A DNA stretch of 64,000 nucleotides from the NCBI RefSeq assembly GCF_051401765.1, contig NW_027480450.1, positions 3,782,001-3,846,000 of the forward strand, given 5' to 3'. The translations under genes and the position numbers were made by a program. The notes beneath the pieces were generated by a model, which did no database searches, was not told where the DNA came from, and saw nothing but the letters and a program-made list of their open reading frames with translations. Of this stretch, positions 12,191-25,222 are shown in pieces. Positions within the stretch are counted from its first letter, which is position 1, and the number at the start of each line of letters is the position of its first letter. This DNA is from Calliopsis andreniformis (lineage: Eukaryota; Arthropoda; Insecta; Hymenoptera; Andrenidae).

Positions 12191-12659
12191 CAATCTTCAA
12201 TCCTCAATACTCAATCTTCAATCCTCAATTTTCAATCCTCAGTCCCCAACCCTCAATCTTCAATGCTCAATCTTAAATCCTCAATACTCAATCTTCAATC
12301 CTCAATACTCAATCTTCATTCCTCAATCCTCAATTCTCAATCCTCAATCCTCGATACTCAATCGTCAATCCTCAAGCCCCAATCCTCAATCTTCAATCCT
12401 CAATCCTCAATCCTCAATCCTCAATCTTCAATCCTCAATCCTCAATCCTCAATCATCAATCCTCAATCCTCAATCCTCAATCTTCAATCCTCAATACTCA
12501 ATCTTCAATCCTCAATCCTCAACCCTCAGCCCTCATCCTCCATCCTCAGTCCTCAATCCTCAATCCTCAATTCTCAATCCTCAATACTCAATCGTCAATC
12601 CTCAATCCCCAATCCTCAATCTTCAATCCTCAATCCTCAATCCTCAATCCTCAATCCTC
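12191..12659. repeat. Heptamer tract between 3-kb copies
   Basis: Ordinary heptamer sequence rich in TCAATCT. It has a CCCTCAGCCCTCATCCTCC motif near 12525 shared with 9120 and 11875. No landmark module A or B and no gene are seen. Confidence 0.8.
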
Positions 12660-13600
12660 AATCTTCAATCCCCAATACTCAATCTTGAATCCTCAATCCT
12701 CAACCCTCAGCCCTCATTCTCCATCCTCAATCCTCAATCCTCAATCCTCAATCCTCAATCTACAATCCTCAACATTCAGTCCTCAATACTCAATCTTCAA
12801 TCCTCAATCCTCAATCCTCAATCCTCAACCATCAATCCTCAATCATCAATCCTCAACCTTCAATACTCAATCTTCGATCCTCAATCCTCAATCCTCAATA
12901 TTCAATACTCAATACTCAATCTTCAATCCTCAATACGCAATTCTCAATCCTCAATCCTCAATCCTCAATCGTCAATCCTAAAGCCCCAATCCTCAATCTT
13001 CAATCCTCAATCTTCAATCGTCAATCCTCAATCCCCAATCCTCAATCTTCAATCCTCAATCCTCAATCCTCAATCTTTAACCCTCAATACTCAATCTTCA
13101 ATCCTCAATACACAATTCTCAATCCTGAATCCTCAATCGTCAATCCTCAAGCCCCAATCCTCAATCTTCAATCCTCAATCCTCAATCGTCAATCCTCAAT
13201 CCCCAGTCCTCAATCTTCAATCCTCAATCCTCAATCCTCAATCCTCAATCCTCAATCTTCAATCCTCAATACTCAATCTTCAATCCTCAATCCTCAACCC
13301 TCAGACCTCATCCTCCATCCTCAATCCTCAATCCTCAATCCTCAATCTTCAATCCTCAATCCTCAGTCCTCAAACCTCAATTCTGAATCCTCAATCCCGA
13401 ATCCTCAATCCTCAGCCCTCAGTCCTCAACAATCAGTTGTCAATCCTCAATCTCCAATAGAATATCCTCAATTCACAGTTTTCAATACTCAATACTCAAT
13501 CTGCAATATTCAAATCTCTAACCACAAACATCAATCCTCATCACTCAAACCTCAACACTCAGTCCCCAATCCTCAATCTTCAATCCTCAATCCTCAATCC
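12660..13600. repeat. Zone I 3.0-kb repeat, partial copy 3
   Basis: The left end matches 11404 onward at an offset of 1,257 bp (CAATACTCAATCTTGAATCC). The right end carries module B at 13457, which matches 12031 and 8963. It is a shortened, rearranged copy of the right part of the 3.0-kb repeat. Confidence 0.7.
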
Positions 13601-15460
13601 TCAATCCTCAATCTTCAATCTTCAATACTCAATACTCAATCTTCAATCGTCAATCCTCAATCCTCAATCCTCAATCCTCAATCCTCAATCGTCAGTCGTC
13701 ATTCCTCAGTACTCAACCTTCAATCCTCAATCCTCAATCCTCAATCCTCAATCCTCATTCTTCAATCCTCAATACCCAATCCTCAATCTTCAATCCTCAA
13801 TCCTCAGTCCTCAATTCTCAATCCTCAACCCTCAGTCCTCAGTCCTCAAACCTCAATCCTCAACACTCAGCCCTCATCCTCAATCCTCAATCCTCAATCG
13901 TCAGTCGACAATCTTCAATCCTCAATACTCAATCTTCAATCTTCAATCCTCAATCTTCAGTCCTCAATCCTCAAGCTCAAATCCTCAGTCCCCAACCCTC
14001 AATCTTCAATCCTCAACCCTCAATCCTCAATTCTCAATCCTCAACCCTCAGTCCTCAGTCCTCAAACCTCAATCCTCAACCCTCAGCCCTCATCCTCAAT
14101 CCTCAATCCTCAATCTTCAATCCTCAGTCCCCAACCCTCAATCTTCAATGCTCCATCTTCAATCCTCAATACTCAATCTTCAATCCTCAATCCTCAGTCC
14201 TCAAACCCCAATTCTGAATCCTCAATCCTGAATCCTCAATCTTCAGCCCTCAGTCCTCAACAATCAGTTGTCAATCCTCAATCCTCAATATAATATCCTC
14301 AATTCACAGTTTTCAATACTCAATACTCAATCTGCAATCTTCAAACCTCTATCCACAGACATCAATTCTCATCACTCAGCCCTCAACACTCAGTCCTCAA
14401 TGTTCAATTCTCAATCCTCAGCTCTCAACCTTCAATCCTCAATCCTCAATCCCCAATCCTCAATCTTCAATCCTCAATACTCAATCTTCAATCCTCAATC
14501 CTCAATCCTCAATCCTCAATCCTCAATCCTCAATCCCCAATCCTCAATCTTCAATCCTCAATCCTCAATCCTCAATCTTCAATCTTCAATCCTCAATCCT
14601 TAATCCTCAATCCTCAATCCTCAATCTTCAATCCTCAATACTCAATCTTCAATCCTCAATCCTCAATCCTCAATCCTCAGTTCTCAATCCTCAATCCTCA
14701 ATCCTCAATCCTCAGACCTCAAACATCAATACACAACCCACAGTCCTCGTCCTCAATCCACAATCCTCAATCCTCAATCCTCAACCTTCAATCATCAATA
14801 TTCAATCTTCAATCCCCAATCCTCAATTCTCAATCCTCAATCCTCAACGTTCAATACTCAATACCCACTCCTCAATCTTCAATCCTCAATCCTCAATCCT
14901 CAATCCTCAATCCTCAATCCTCAGTCCTCAAACCACAATCCTGAATCCTCAATCCTGAATCCTCAATCTTCAGCCCTGAGTCCTAAACAATCAGTTGTCA
15001 ATCCTCAGTCCTCAATAGAATATCGTCAATTCACAGTCTTCAATACCCAATACTCAACCTGCAATCTTGTAATCTCTATCCACAAACATCAATACTCATC
15101 ACTCAACCCTCAACACTCAGACCCCAATCCTCAACCTTCATTCCTCAGTCCTCAATCCTCAATCCTCAATCTTCAATATACAATCCTCAATACTCAATCT
15201 TCAATCCTCAATACTCAATCCTCAATCCTCAATCCTCAATCCTCAATCGTCAGTCTTCAACCTTCAATACTCAATCTTCAATCCTCAATCCTCAATTCTC
15301 AATCCTCAATCTACAATCCTCAACCTTCAATCCTCAATACTCAATCTTCAATACTCAATCCTCAATCCTCAATCCTCAATCCTCAATCCTCAATCCTCAA
15401 TCATCAATCCTCAATCTTCAATACTCAATCTTCGATCCACAACCCTCAATCCTCAATCCT
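13601..15460. repeat. Irregular heptamer tract (zone II)
   Basis: Module B copies lie near 14287 (with AATATAATATCC) and 15014 (with ATCGTCAATTCACAG). There is a CAGACCTCAAACATC motif near 14722 that is related to the duplicated block at 15461. I see no long exact partner and no gene. Confidence 0.8.
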
Positions 15461-16163
15461 TAATCATCAATCCTCAATCCTCAATCTTCAATCCTCAATA
15501 CTCAATCTTCAATCCTCAATCCTCAATCCTCAATCCTCAATTCTCAATCCTCAGTCCTCAATCCTCAGACCTCAAACATCAATACTCAACCCACAGTCCT
15601 CGTCCTCAATCCACAATCCTCAATCCTCAAACCTCAAACTTCAATCATCAATATTCAATCTTCAATCCTCAATCCTCAATCCTCAATCCTCAATCCTCAA
15701 CGTTGAATACTCAATACCCACTCCTCAATCTTCAATCCACAATCCTCAATCCTCAATCCTCTATCCTCAATCTTCAATCCTCAATACTCAACCTTCAATC
15801 CTGAATCCTCAATTCTCATTCCTCAATACTCAATACTCAATCGTCAATCCTCAAACCCCAATCCTCTATCTTCAATCCTCAATCCTCAATTCTCAATCCT
15901 CAATTCTCAATCCTCATTCTTCAATCCTCAATAACCAATCCACAATCTTCAATCCTCATTCCTCAATCCTCAGTTCTCAATCCTCAACCCTCTGTCCTCG
16001 TCCTCAATCCACAACCCTCAATCCTCAATCCTCAATCTTCAATCATCAATATTCAACCTTCAGTACTCAATCCTCAATCCTCAATCCTCAATCCTCAATC
16101 CTCAATCCTCAATGTTCAATCCTCAATACGCAATTCTAAATCTTCAATCCTCAATCCTCAATC
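15461..16163. repeat. 0.7-kb direct duplication, copy 1
   Basis: Matches 16950-17652 at a constant offset of 1,489 bp. Anchors are CTCAAACATC (15571 and 17060) and ATGTTCAATC (16112 and 17601). Only a few substitutions were seen by eye, for example CTATCC near 15758 against CAATCC in copy 2. Confidence 0.9.
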
Positions 16164-16949
16164 CTCAATCTTCAATCCTCAATGCTCAACCTTCAATCCT
16201 CAATCCTCAATTCTCAATCCTCAGTACTCAATACTCAATCGACAATCCTCAATCCTCAAACATCTATATTCAACACACATCCCTCAACCATCAATACTCA
16301 ATACTCAACCATCAATCCTCAATTCTCAAGACTCAATTGAATATTCTGAATTCTCACGGTTCAATACTCAATCCACAATATTCAATAATCAAGCCTCAAT
16401 TCTCAAACATCAATACTCAACACTCAATCCTCAACACTCAGGCCTCTCTCTTCAATCCTCCATCCTGAGTCCTCAATACTCAACCGTCAATCCTCAATCC
16501 TCAATCCTCAACCTTCAATCCTCAGTCCTCAAACCTCAAACCCGAATCCTCAATCCAGAATATTCAGTCTTCAGCCCTCACTCCTGAACAATCAATTGTC
16601 AATCCTCAATCCTCAATAGAATATCCTCAATTCACAGTTTTCAATACTCAATCCCCAATCTTCAATCCTCAAATCTCAATACACAAACATCAATTCTCAT
16701 CAATCAAACCTCAACACTCAGTTCTCAATCTCCGATCCTCAATCCTCAATCCTCAATATTCAATCCTCAATACTCATTCTTCATTCCTCAATACTCAATT
16801 CTCAATCCTCAATCCTCAATCCTCAATCGTCAAGCATCAAGACCCAATCCCCAATCTTCAATCCTCAATCCTCAATCCTCAATCCTCAATCTTCAATCTT
16901 CAATCCTCAATCCTCAATCTTCAATCCTCAATCCTCAATCCTCAATCCT
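16164..16949. repeat. Spacer between the 0.7-kb copies
   Basis: Degenerate heptamers with module A near 16336 (AATTGAATATTCTGAATTC) and module B near 16617, which resembles the 5957 and 8034 copies. No gene is seen. Confidence 0.8.
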
Positions 16950-17652
16950 AAATCATCAATCCTCAATCCTCAATCTTCAATCCTCAATACTCAATCTTCA
17001 ATCCTCAATCCTCAATCCTCAATCCTCAATTCTCAATCCTCAGACCTCAATCCTCAGACCTCAAACATCAATACTCAACCCACAGTCCTCGTCCTCAATC
17101 CACAATCCTCAATCCTCAAACCTCAAACTTCAATCATCAATATTCAATCTTCAATCCTCAATCCTCAATCCTCAATCCTCAATCCTCAACGTTGAATACT
17201 CAATACCCACTCCTCAATCTTCAATCCACAATCCTCAATCCTCAATCCTCAATCCTCAATCTTCAATCCTCAATACTCAACCTTCAATCCTCAATCCTCA
17301 ATTCTCATTCCTCAATACTCAATACTCAATCGTCAATCCTCAAACCCCAATCCTCTATCTTCAATCCTCAATCCTCAATTCTCAATCCTCAATTCTCAAT
17401 CCTCATTCTTCAATCCTCAATAACCAATCCACAATCTTCAATCCTCATTCCTCAATCCTCAGTTCTCAATCCTCAACCCTCTGTCCTCGTCCTCAATCCA
17501 CAACCCTCAATCCTCAATCCTCAATCTTCAATCATCAATATTCAACCTTCAGTACTCAATCCTCAATCCTCAACCCTCAATCCTCAATCCTCAATCCTCA
17601 ATGTTCAATCCTCAATACGCAATCCTAAATCTTCAATCCTCAATCCTCAATC
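16950..17652. repeat. 0.7-kb direct duplication, copy 2
   Basis: Second copy of 15461-16163, 1,489 bp downstream. It contains TTGAATACTCAATACCCACT near 17191, also present at about 15702. To its right the sequence runs into module B at 17776. Confidence 0.9.
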
Positions 17653-19380
17653 CTCAATCCTCAATCCTCAATCCTCAATCCTCAGTCCTCAAACCACAAT
17701 CCTGAATCCTCAATCCTGAATCCTCAATCTTCAGCACTCAGTCCTCAACAATCTGTTGTCAATCCTCAATCCTCAATAGAATATCCTCAATTCACAGTTT
17801 TCAATGCTCAATACTCAATCTGCAATTTTCAAATTTCTACCCACAAACATCAATTCTCATCACTCAATCCTAAACCCTCAGTCCTCTTCCTCAATTCTCA
17901 ATTCTCAATCCTCAATCCTCAATCTTCAGTCTTCAATACTCAATAATCAATCTCCAATCCTAGATCCTCAATCCCCAATCCTCAATCCTTAATCCTCAAT
18001 CTTCAATCCTCAATCCCCAGTCCTCAACCTTCAATCCTCAATGCTCAATCCTCAATCCTCAATCCTCAGTCCTCAATACTCGATCCTCAATCCTCAGACG
18101 TCAATCCTCAACCGTGAGTCCTCGTCCTCAATCCTCAACCCTCGATCCTCAATCATCAATACTCAATCATCAATCCTCTATCTTCAATCCTCAATCCTCA
18201 GTCCTCAATCCTCAACACTCAGTCCTCATCCTCAGATCTCAATTCTCAATCCTCAATCCTCAATCCTCAATCTTCAATCCTCAATAATCAATCTTCAATC
18301 CACAATCCTCAATCCTCAATTCTCAATCGTGAATCCTCAGTCCTCAGTCCTCAATCCTCAATCCTGAACCCTCAGCCCTCATCCTCAATCCTCAATCCTC
18401 AATCCTCAATCCTCAATCTTCAATCTTCAATACTCAATCTTCAATCCTCAATCCTCAGTCCTCAAACCTCAATTCTGAATCCTCAATCCTGAATCCTCAA
18501 CCTTCAGCGCGCAGTCCTCAACAATCAGCTGTCAATCCTCAATCCTCAATAGGTTATCCTCAATTCACAGTTTTCAATACTCAACACTCAATCTGCAATC
18601 TTCAAATCTCTATCCACAAACATAAATTCTCATCACACAACCCTCAACACTCAGTCCTCAATGTTCAATCCTCAATCCCCAATTCTCAATCTTCAATCCT
18701 CAATACTGAATCTTTAATCATCAATCCTCAATCCTCAATCCTCAATCCTCTATCCTAAATCTTCAATCCTCAGTCCCCAATCCTTAATCTTCAATCCTCA
18801 ATCCTCAATCCTCAATCCTCAATCCTCAATCCTCAGTCCCCAGTCCTCAAACCTCAATCCTCAACCCTCAGACCTCAGACTCAATCCTCAATCCTCAATC
18901 ATCAATCGTCAATCCTCAATCCTTAATCTTCAATCCTCAATACTCAATCTTCAATACTCAATCCTCAATCCTCAATCCTCAGTCCTCAATCCTCAATCCT
19001 CAATCTTCAATCCTCAATACTCAATCTTCAATCCTCAATCCTCAGACCTCAAACCTCAATTCTGAATCCTAGATCCTGAATCCTCATACATCAGCCCTCA
19101 GTCCTCAACAGTCAGTTGTCAATCTTCAATCCTCAATAGAATATCCTCAATTCACAGCTTTCAATACTCAATACTCAATCTGCAATCTTTAGATCTCTAT
19201 CCACAAACATCAATTCTCATCACTCAGCCCTCAACACTCAGTCCTCAATCCTCAATCCTCAATCGTCAATCCTCAAGCCCCAATCCTCAATCTTCAATCC
19301 TCAATCCTCAATCCTCTATTCTCAATCCTCAATCCTCAATTTTCAATCCTCAATACTCAATCTTCAATCCTCAATCCTCA
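17653..19380. repeat. Irregular heptamer tract (zone II, right part)
   Basis: Module B copies occur near 17776, 18548 (AATAGGTTATCC) and 19136. The CAATCTCCAATCC and TAGATCC landmark is near 17950. A rare G+C-rich spot, CTTCAGCGCGCAGTCC, lies near 18501 in the usual position upstream of module B. No gene is seen. Confidence 0.8.
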
Positions 19381-21770
19381 ATCCTCAGTCCTTAATCCTC
19401 AATCCTCAATCCTCAATCCTCAATCTTCAATCCTCAATACTCAATCTTCAATCCTCAATCCTCAATCCTCAATCCTCAATTCTCAATCCTCAATCCTCAA
19501 TCTTCAGACCTCAAACATCAATACTCAACCCTCAGTCCTCGTCCTCAATCCACAATCCTCAATCCTCAATCCTCAATCTTCAGTCATCAATATTCAATCT
19601 TCAATCCTCAATCCACAATCCTCAATCCTCAATTCTCAATCCTCGACCCTCAGTCCTCATCGTCGGTTCTCAATTCTCAATCCTCAATATTCAATCCTCA
19701 ATCTTCAATTCTCAATAATCAATCTTCAATCCACAATCGTCAATCCTCAATTCTCAATCCTCAATCCTCAGTCCTCAGTCCTCAATCCTCAATCCTCAAC
19801 CCTCAGCCCTCATCCTCAATCCTCAATCCTCAGTCTTCAATCCTCAATACTCAATATACAGTCCTCAATCCTCAGTCCTCAAACCTCAATTCTGAATCCT
19901 CAATCCCGAATCCTCAACCTTCAGCCCTCAGTCCTCAACAATCAGTTGTCAATCCTCAATCCTCAATAGAATATCCCAACTCACAGTTTTCAATACTCAA
20001 CACCCAATCTGCAATCTTCAAACCTCTATACACAAACATCAATTCTCATCACTCAACCCTCAACACTCAGTCCTCAATGTTCAATCCTCAATCCTCAATC
20101 CTCAATCCATAATCCTCAATCTTCAATACTCAATACTCAATCTTCAACCCTCAATCCTCAATCCTCAATCCTCAATCCTCAATCCTCAATCCTCAGTCAT
20201 CAATCCTCAATATTCAATACTCAATCGTCAATCCGCAGTCCTCAATACTCAACCGTCAGTCCTCGTCCTCAATCCTCAACCCTCAATTCTCAATCCTCAA
20301 TACTCAATCCTCAATCGTCAATCCTCAATCCCCAATCCTCTATCTTCAATCCTCAATCCTCAATCCTCAATCCTCAATTCTCAATTTTCAATCCTCAATA
20401 CTCAATCTTCAATCCTCAACCCTCAACCATCAGCCCTCATACTCCATCCTCAATACTCAATCCTCAATACTCAATCTTCAATCCTCAATACTCAATCATC
20501 AATCCTCAATCCTCAATCCTCAATCCTCAATCCTCAATCCTCAGTCATGAATACTCAATCTTCAAGACGCAATCCTCAATACTCAATCCTCAATCCTCAA
20601 TCCTCAATCCTCAATCCTCAATCCTCAATCCTCATTCCTCAAACCTCAATCCTCAGCCCTCAGTCCTCATCCTCAATTCTCAATACTCAATCCTCAATCC
20701 TCAATCCTCAATCTTCAATCCTCAATAATCAACCTCCAATCCTAGATCCTCAATCCCCAATCCTCAATCCTTAATCTTCAATTTTCAATCCTCAGTCCCC
20801 AGTCCTCAATCTTCAATCCTCAATGCTCAGTCCTCAATACTCTATTCTCAATCCTCAATCCTCAATCCTCAATCCTCGAACCTCAATCCTCAACCGTCAG
20901 TCCTCGTCCTCAATCCTCAACCCTCAATCCTCAATCCTCATCCTTCAATCATCAATACACAATCTTCAATCCTCAATCCTCAATCCTCAATCCTCAATAT
21001 TCAACGCAAAACCCTCAACCATCAATCCTCAATACTCAACCATCGATCCTCAATTCTCAATACTCAATAGAATATTCTGAATTCTCACGGTTCAATACTC
21101 AATCCACAATATTCAATACTCAAACCTCAATCCTCAAACATCAATTCTCAACACTCAATCCTCAACACTCAGTCCTCTCTCTTCAATCCTCCATCCTGAG
21201 TCCTCAATCCTCAACCGTCAATCCTCAGTCCTCAATCCTCAATCCTCAATCCTCATTCTTCAATCCTCAATACCCAATCCTCAATCTTCAATCCTCAATC
21301 CTCAATCCTCAGTTCTCAATCCTCAACCCTGAGTCCTCAGTCCTCAATCCTTAATCCTCAACCCTCAGGCCTCATCCTCAATCCTCAGTCCTCAATCCTC
21401 AATCCTCAATCTCCAATCCTCATCCCTCAATCCTCAGTCCTCAAACCTCAATCCTCAGTCCTCAAACCTCAATCCTGAATCCTCAATCCTGAATCCTCAA
21501 TCTTCAGCCCTCAGTTCTCAACAATCAGTTGTCAACCCTCAATCCTCAATAGAATATCCTCAATTCAGAGTTTTCAATACTCAATCCCAATTCTTCAATC
21601 TTCAAATCTAAATCCACAAACATCAATTCTCATCACTCAACCCTCAACACTCAATCCTCAACCTTCAATACGCAATCCTCAATCCTCAATGTTCAATCCT
21701 CAATACTCAATCTTCAATCCGCAATCCACAATCCTCAATCCTCAATCCTCAATCTTCAATCCTCAATAAT
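19381..21770. repeat. Zone III partial higher-order unit U0
   Basis: Matches 26398-28774 of U1 at an offset of 7,017 bp with only a few base differences, for example CAGTCCTC near 19877 against CAGTCCAC near 26894, and CAATTCTC near 21626 against CAACTCTC near 28643. The match ends at about 21752, where the sequence jumps to the start of U1, so about 1.7 kb of the unit end is missing here. It has module B near 19966, module A near 21066 and module B near 21550. Confidence 0.88.
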
Positions 21771-22328
21771 CAATCTCCAATACTAGATACTCAATCCCCA
21801 ACCCTCAATCTTTAATCCTCAATCTTCAATCCTCAATCCCCGGTCCTCAATCTACAATCCTCAATCCTCAATCCTCAATCTTCAATCATCAATACTCAAT
21901 CATCAATCCTCAATCCTCAATTCTCAATCCTCAATCCTCAATCCCCAATGTTCAACACACAACCCGCAACCATCAATCCTCAATAGTCAACCATCAATCC
22001 TCAATTCTCAATACTTAATAGAATATCCTGAATTCTCATGGTTCAATACTCAATCCACAATATTCAATAATCAAATCTCAATCCTCAAACATCAATCCTT
22101 AACACTCAATCCACAAAACTCAGTCCTCTCTCTTCAATCCTCCATCCTCAATCCTCAATCCTCAAGCGTCAATCCTCAATCCTCAATCGTCAACTCCCAA
22201 TCCTCAGTCCTCAAACCTCAATCCCGAATACTCAATCCTGAATCCTCAACCTTCAGCCCTCAATACTCAATCATCAATCTTCAATCCTCAATTCTCAATC
22301 CTCAATCCTCAATCCTCAATCCTCAATC

Positions 22329-22566
22329 GTCAATCTTCAATCCTGAATACTCAATCTTCAATCCTCAGTCCTCAATCCTCAATCCTCAACCCTCATTCTT
22401 CAATCCTCAATACCAAATCCTCAATCTTCAATCCTCAATCCTCAATTGTCAATCTTCAATCCTGAATACTCAATCTTCAATCCTCAGTCCTCAATCCTCA
22501 ATCCTCAACCCTCATTCTTCAATCCTCAATACCAAATCCTCAATCTTCAATCCTCAATCCTCAATC
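22329..22566. repeat. 119-bp tandem pair inside U1
   Basis: TCCTGAATAC occurs at 22341 and 22460, 119 bp (17 heptamers) apart, and the flanking sequence including CTCATTCTTC and CAATACCAAATCC is repeated. The same pair is in U2; in U3-U5 the head of the unit is 77 bp shorter in this area. Confidence 0.85.
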
Positions 22567-23091
22567 CTCAATCCTCAATCGTCAGTCCTCAAACCTCAAT
22601 TCTGTACCCTCAATCCTGAATCCTCAATCTTCAGCCCTCAGTCCTCAGCAATCAACTGTCGATCCTCAGTCCTCATTAGGATATCCTCAATTCACAGTTT
22701 TCAATACTCAATCCCCATTCTTCAATCTTCAAATCTAAATCCACAAACATCAATTCTCATCACTCAACCGTCAACACTCAATCCTCAATCTTCAGTCAAC
22801 AATCCTCAATCCTCAATGTTGAATCCTCAATACTCAATCTTCAATCCTCAATCCTCAAATGTCAATCCTCAATACTCAATCCACAATCGTCAATCCTCAA
22901 TCCCCAATCATCAATCTTCAATCCTCAATCCTCAATCATCAATCCTCAATCCTCAACCTTCAATGCTCAATACTCAATCCTCAATCCTCAATCCTCAATC
23001 CTCAGTCCTCAAACCTCAATCCTGAATCCTCAATCTTCAATCCTCAATACTCAATCTTCAATCCTCAATCCTCAAATCTCAATCCTCAATC
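22441..23091. repeat. 651-bp tandem pair in U1, copy 1
   Basis: Matches 23092-23742 at offset 651, exactly 93 heptamers. Anchors are ATCCTCAACC (22501 and 23152) and module B (22674 and 23325). The centre is nearly identical; edges are approximate. The pair is conserved in U2, U3, U4 and U5 at 31245, 39972, 44819 and 50217, approximately. Confidence 0.82.
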
Positions 23092-23742
23092 CTCAATCCT
23101 CAATCGTCAATCTTCAATCCTTGATCCTCAATCCTCAATCCTCAATCCTCAATCCTCAACCCTCATTCTTCAATCCTCAATACCAAATCCTCAATCTTCT
23201 ATCCTCAATCCTCAATCCTCAGTCCTCAATCCTCAGTCCTCAAACCTCAATTCTGTACCCTCAATCCTGAATCCTCAATCTTCAGCCCTCAGTCCTCAGC
23301 AATCAACTGTCGATCCTCAGTCCTCATTAGAATATCCTCAAGTCACAGTTTTCAATACTCAATCCCCATTCTTCAATCTTCAAATCTAAATCCACAAACA
23401 TCAATTCTCATCACTCAACCCTCAACACTCAATCCTCAATCTTCAGTCATCAATCCTCAATCCTCAATGTTGAATCCTCAATACTCAATCTTCAATACTC
23501 AATCCTCAATTGTCAATCCTCAATACTCAATCCACAATCGTCAATCCTCAATCCCCAAACATCAATCTTCAATCCTCAATCCTCAATCCTCAATCCTCAA
23601 TCCTCAATCTTCAATCCCCAATACTCAATCTTCAACCCTCAATCCTCAATCGTCAATCCTCAATCCTGAATGCTCAATCCTCAATCTTCAATCCTCAATA
23701 CTCAATCTGCAATCCTCAATCCTTAATCCTCAATCCCCAATC
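23092..23742. repeat. 651-bp tandem pair in U1, copy 2
   Basis: Second copy, with AAGTCACAG instead of AATTCACAG in its module B (near 23333). Its right part is replaced by the segment shared with 2942-3366 and 5124-5548 (CAATACTCAATCTGC near 23698). Confidence 0.82.
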
Positions 23743-24765
23743 CTCAACCTTCAATCCTCAATACTCAATCCTCAACCCTCAATCCTCAATCCTCAGTCCT
23801 CAAACCTCAATCCTGAATCCTCAATCTTCAATCCTCAATACTCAATCTTCAATCCTCAACCCTCAAATCTCAATCCTCAATCCTCAATCGTCAATCTTCA
23901 ATCCTTGATCCTCAATCCTCAATCCTCAATCCTCAATCTTCAATCCTCAATCCTCAATCCTCAATACTCAACCATCAATCCTCAAATCTCAATACTCAAT
24001 AGAATATCCTGAGTTCTCAGGATTCAATACTCAAACCTCAATCCTCAACCCTCAGCCCTCATTCCCAATCCTCAACCCTCAATCCGTAATCCTCTATATT
24101 CAATCCTCAATACTCAATCTTCAATCCTCAATCCTCAAGCCTCAATCCTCAATCCTCAATCCTCAGTCATCAATCATCAATATTCAATACTCAATCGTCA
24201 ATCCTCAGTCCTCAATCCTCAATCCTCAACCTCATTCCTCAAACCTCAACCCTCAACCCTCAGTCCTCATCCTCAATTCTCAATTCTCAATTCTCAACAC
24301 TCAATCATCAATCCTCAATCCTCAATCCTCAATCCTCAATCATCAATCCTCAACCTTCAATACTCAACCATCAATCTTCAATCCTCAATCTTCAATCCTC
24401 AATACTCAATCTTCAATCCTCAATCCTCTATCCTCAATCCTCAATACTCTATCATCAGTCATGAATACTCAATCTTCAATACTCAATCCTCAATCCTCAA
24501 TCCTCAATCCTCAATTCTCAATCCTCAAGCTTCAATCCTCATTCCTCAAACCTCAATCCTCAACCCTCAGTCCTCACACTCAAATCTCAATTCTCAATCC
24601 TCAATCCTCAATCCTCAATCTTCAATCCTCAATAATCAATCTCCAATCCTAGATACTCAATCCCCAATCCTGAATCCTTAATCCTCAATCTTCAATCCTC
24701 AATCCCCCGTCCTCAATCTACAATCCTCAATGCTCAATCCTCAATCCTCAATCCTCAGTCCTCAA
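23590..24765. repeat. 1.63-kb-spaced inner duplication of U1, copy 1
   Basis: Matches about 25223-26400. The offset is 1,633 at the dyads (24006 and 25639) and 1,640 at CAGTCATGAATAC (24461 and 26101). The extra 7 bp in copy 2 is one added canonical heptamer near 26070. Confidence 0.88.
24006..24023. repeat. 18-bp perfect dyad, U1 first copy
   Basis: ATCCTGAGTTCTCAGGAT with exact 8-bp arms. Followed by TCAATACTCAAACC as in the other copies. Confidence 0.88.
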
Positions 24766-25222
24766 TCCTCAATCCTCAGTCATGAATACTCAATCTTCAA
24801 TACTCAGTCCTCAATCCTCAATCCTCAATTCTCAATCCTCAAGCCTCAATCCCCATTCCTCAAACCTCAATCCTCAACCCAAATTCCTCACCCTCAATTC
24901 TCAATTCTCAATCCTCAATCCTCAATCCTCAATCTTCAATCCTCAATAATCAATCTCCAATCCTAGATACTCAATCCCCAATCCTCAATCCTTAATCCCC
25001 AATCTTCAATCCTCAATCCCCGGTCCTCAATCTACAATCCTCAATGATCAATCCTCAATCATCAAGCCTCAGTCCTCAATCCTCAATCCTCAATCCTCAA
25101 TCCTCAGACCTCAATCCTCAACCCTCAATACTCATTCCTCAATCTTCAATCATCAATACTCAATCTTCAATCCTCAATCCTCAATCCTCAATCCTCAATA
25201 TTCAACACACAACCCTCAACCA

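Noticed and set aside
24006..24023. CENP-B box
   Set aside because: The dyad lacks the TTCG and CGGG cores of the CENP-B box, and I noticed no match to that 17-bp motif elsewhere.
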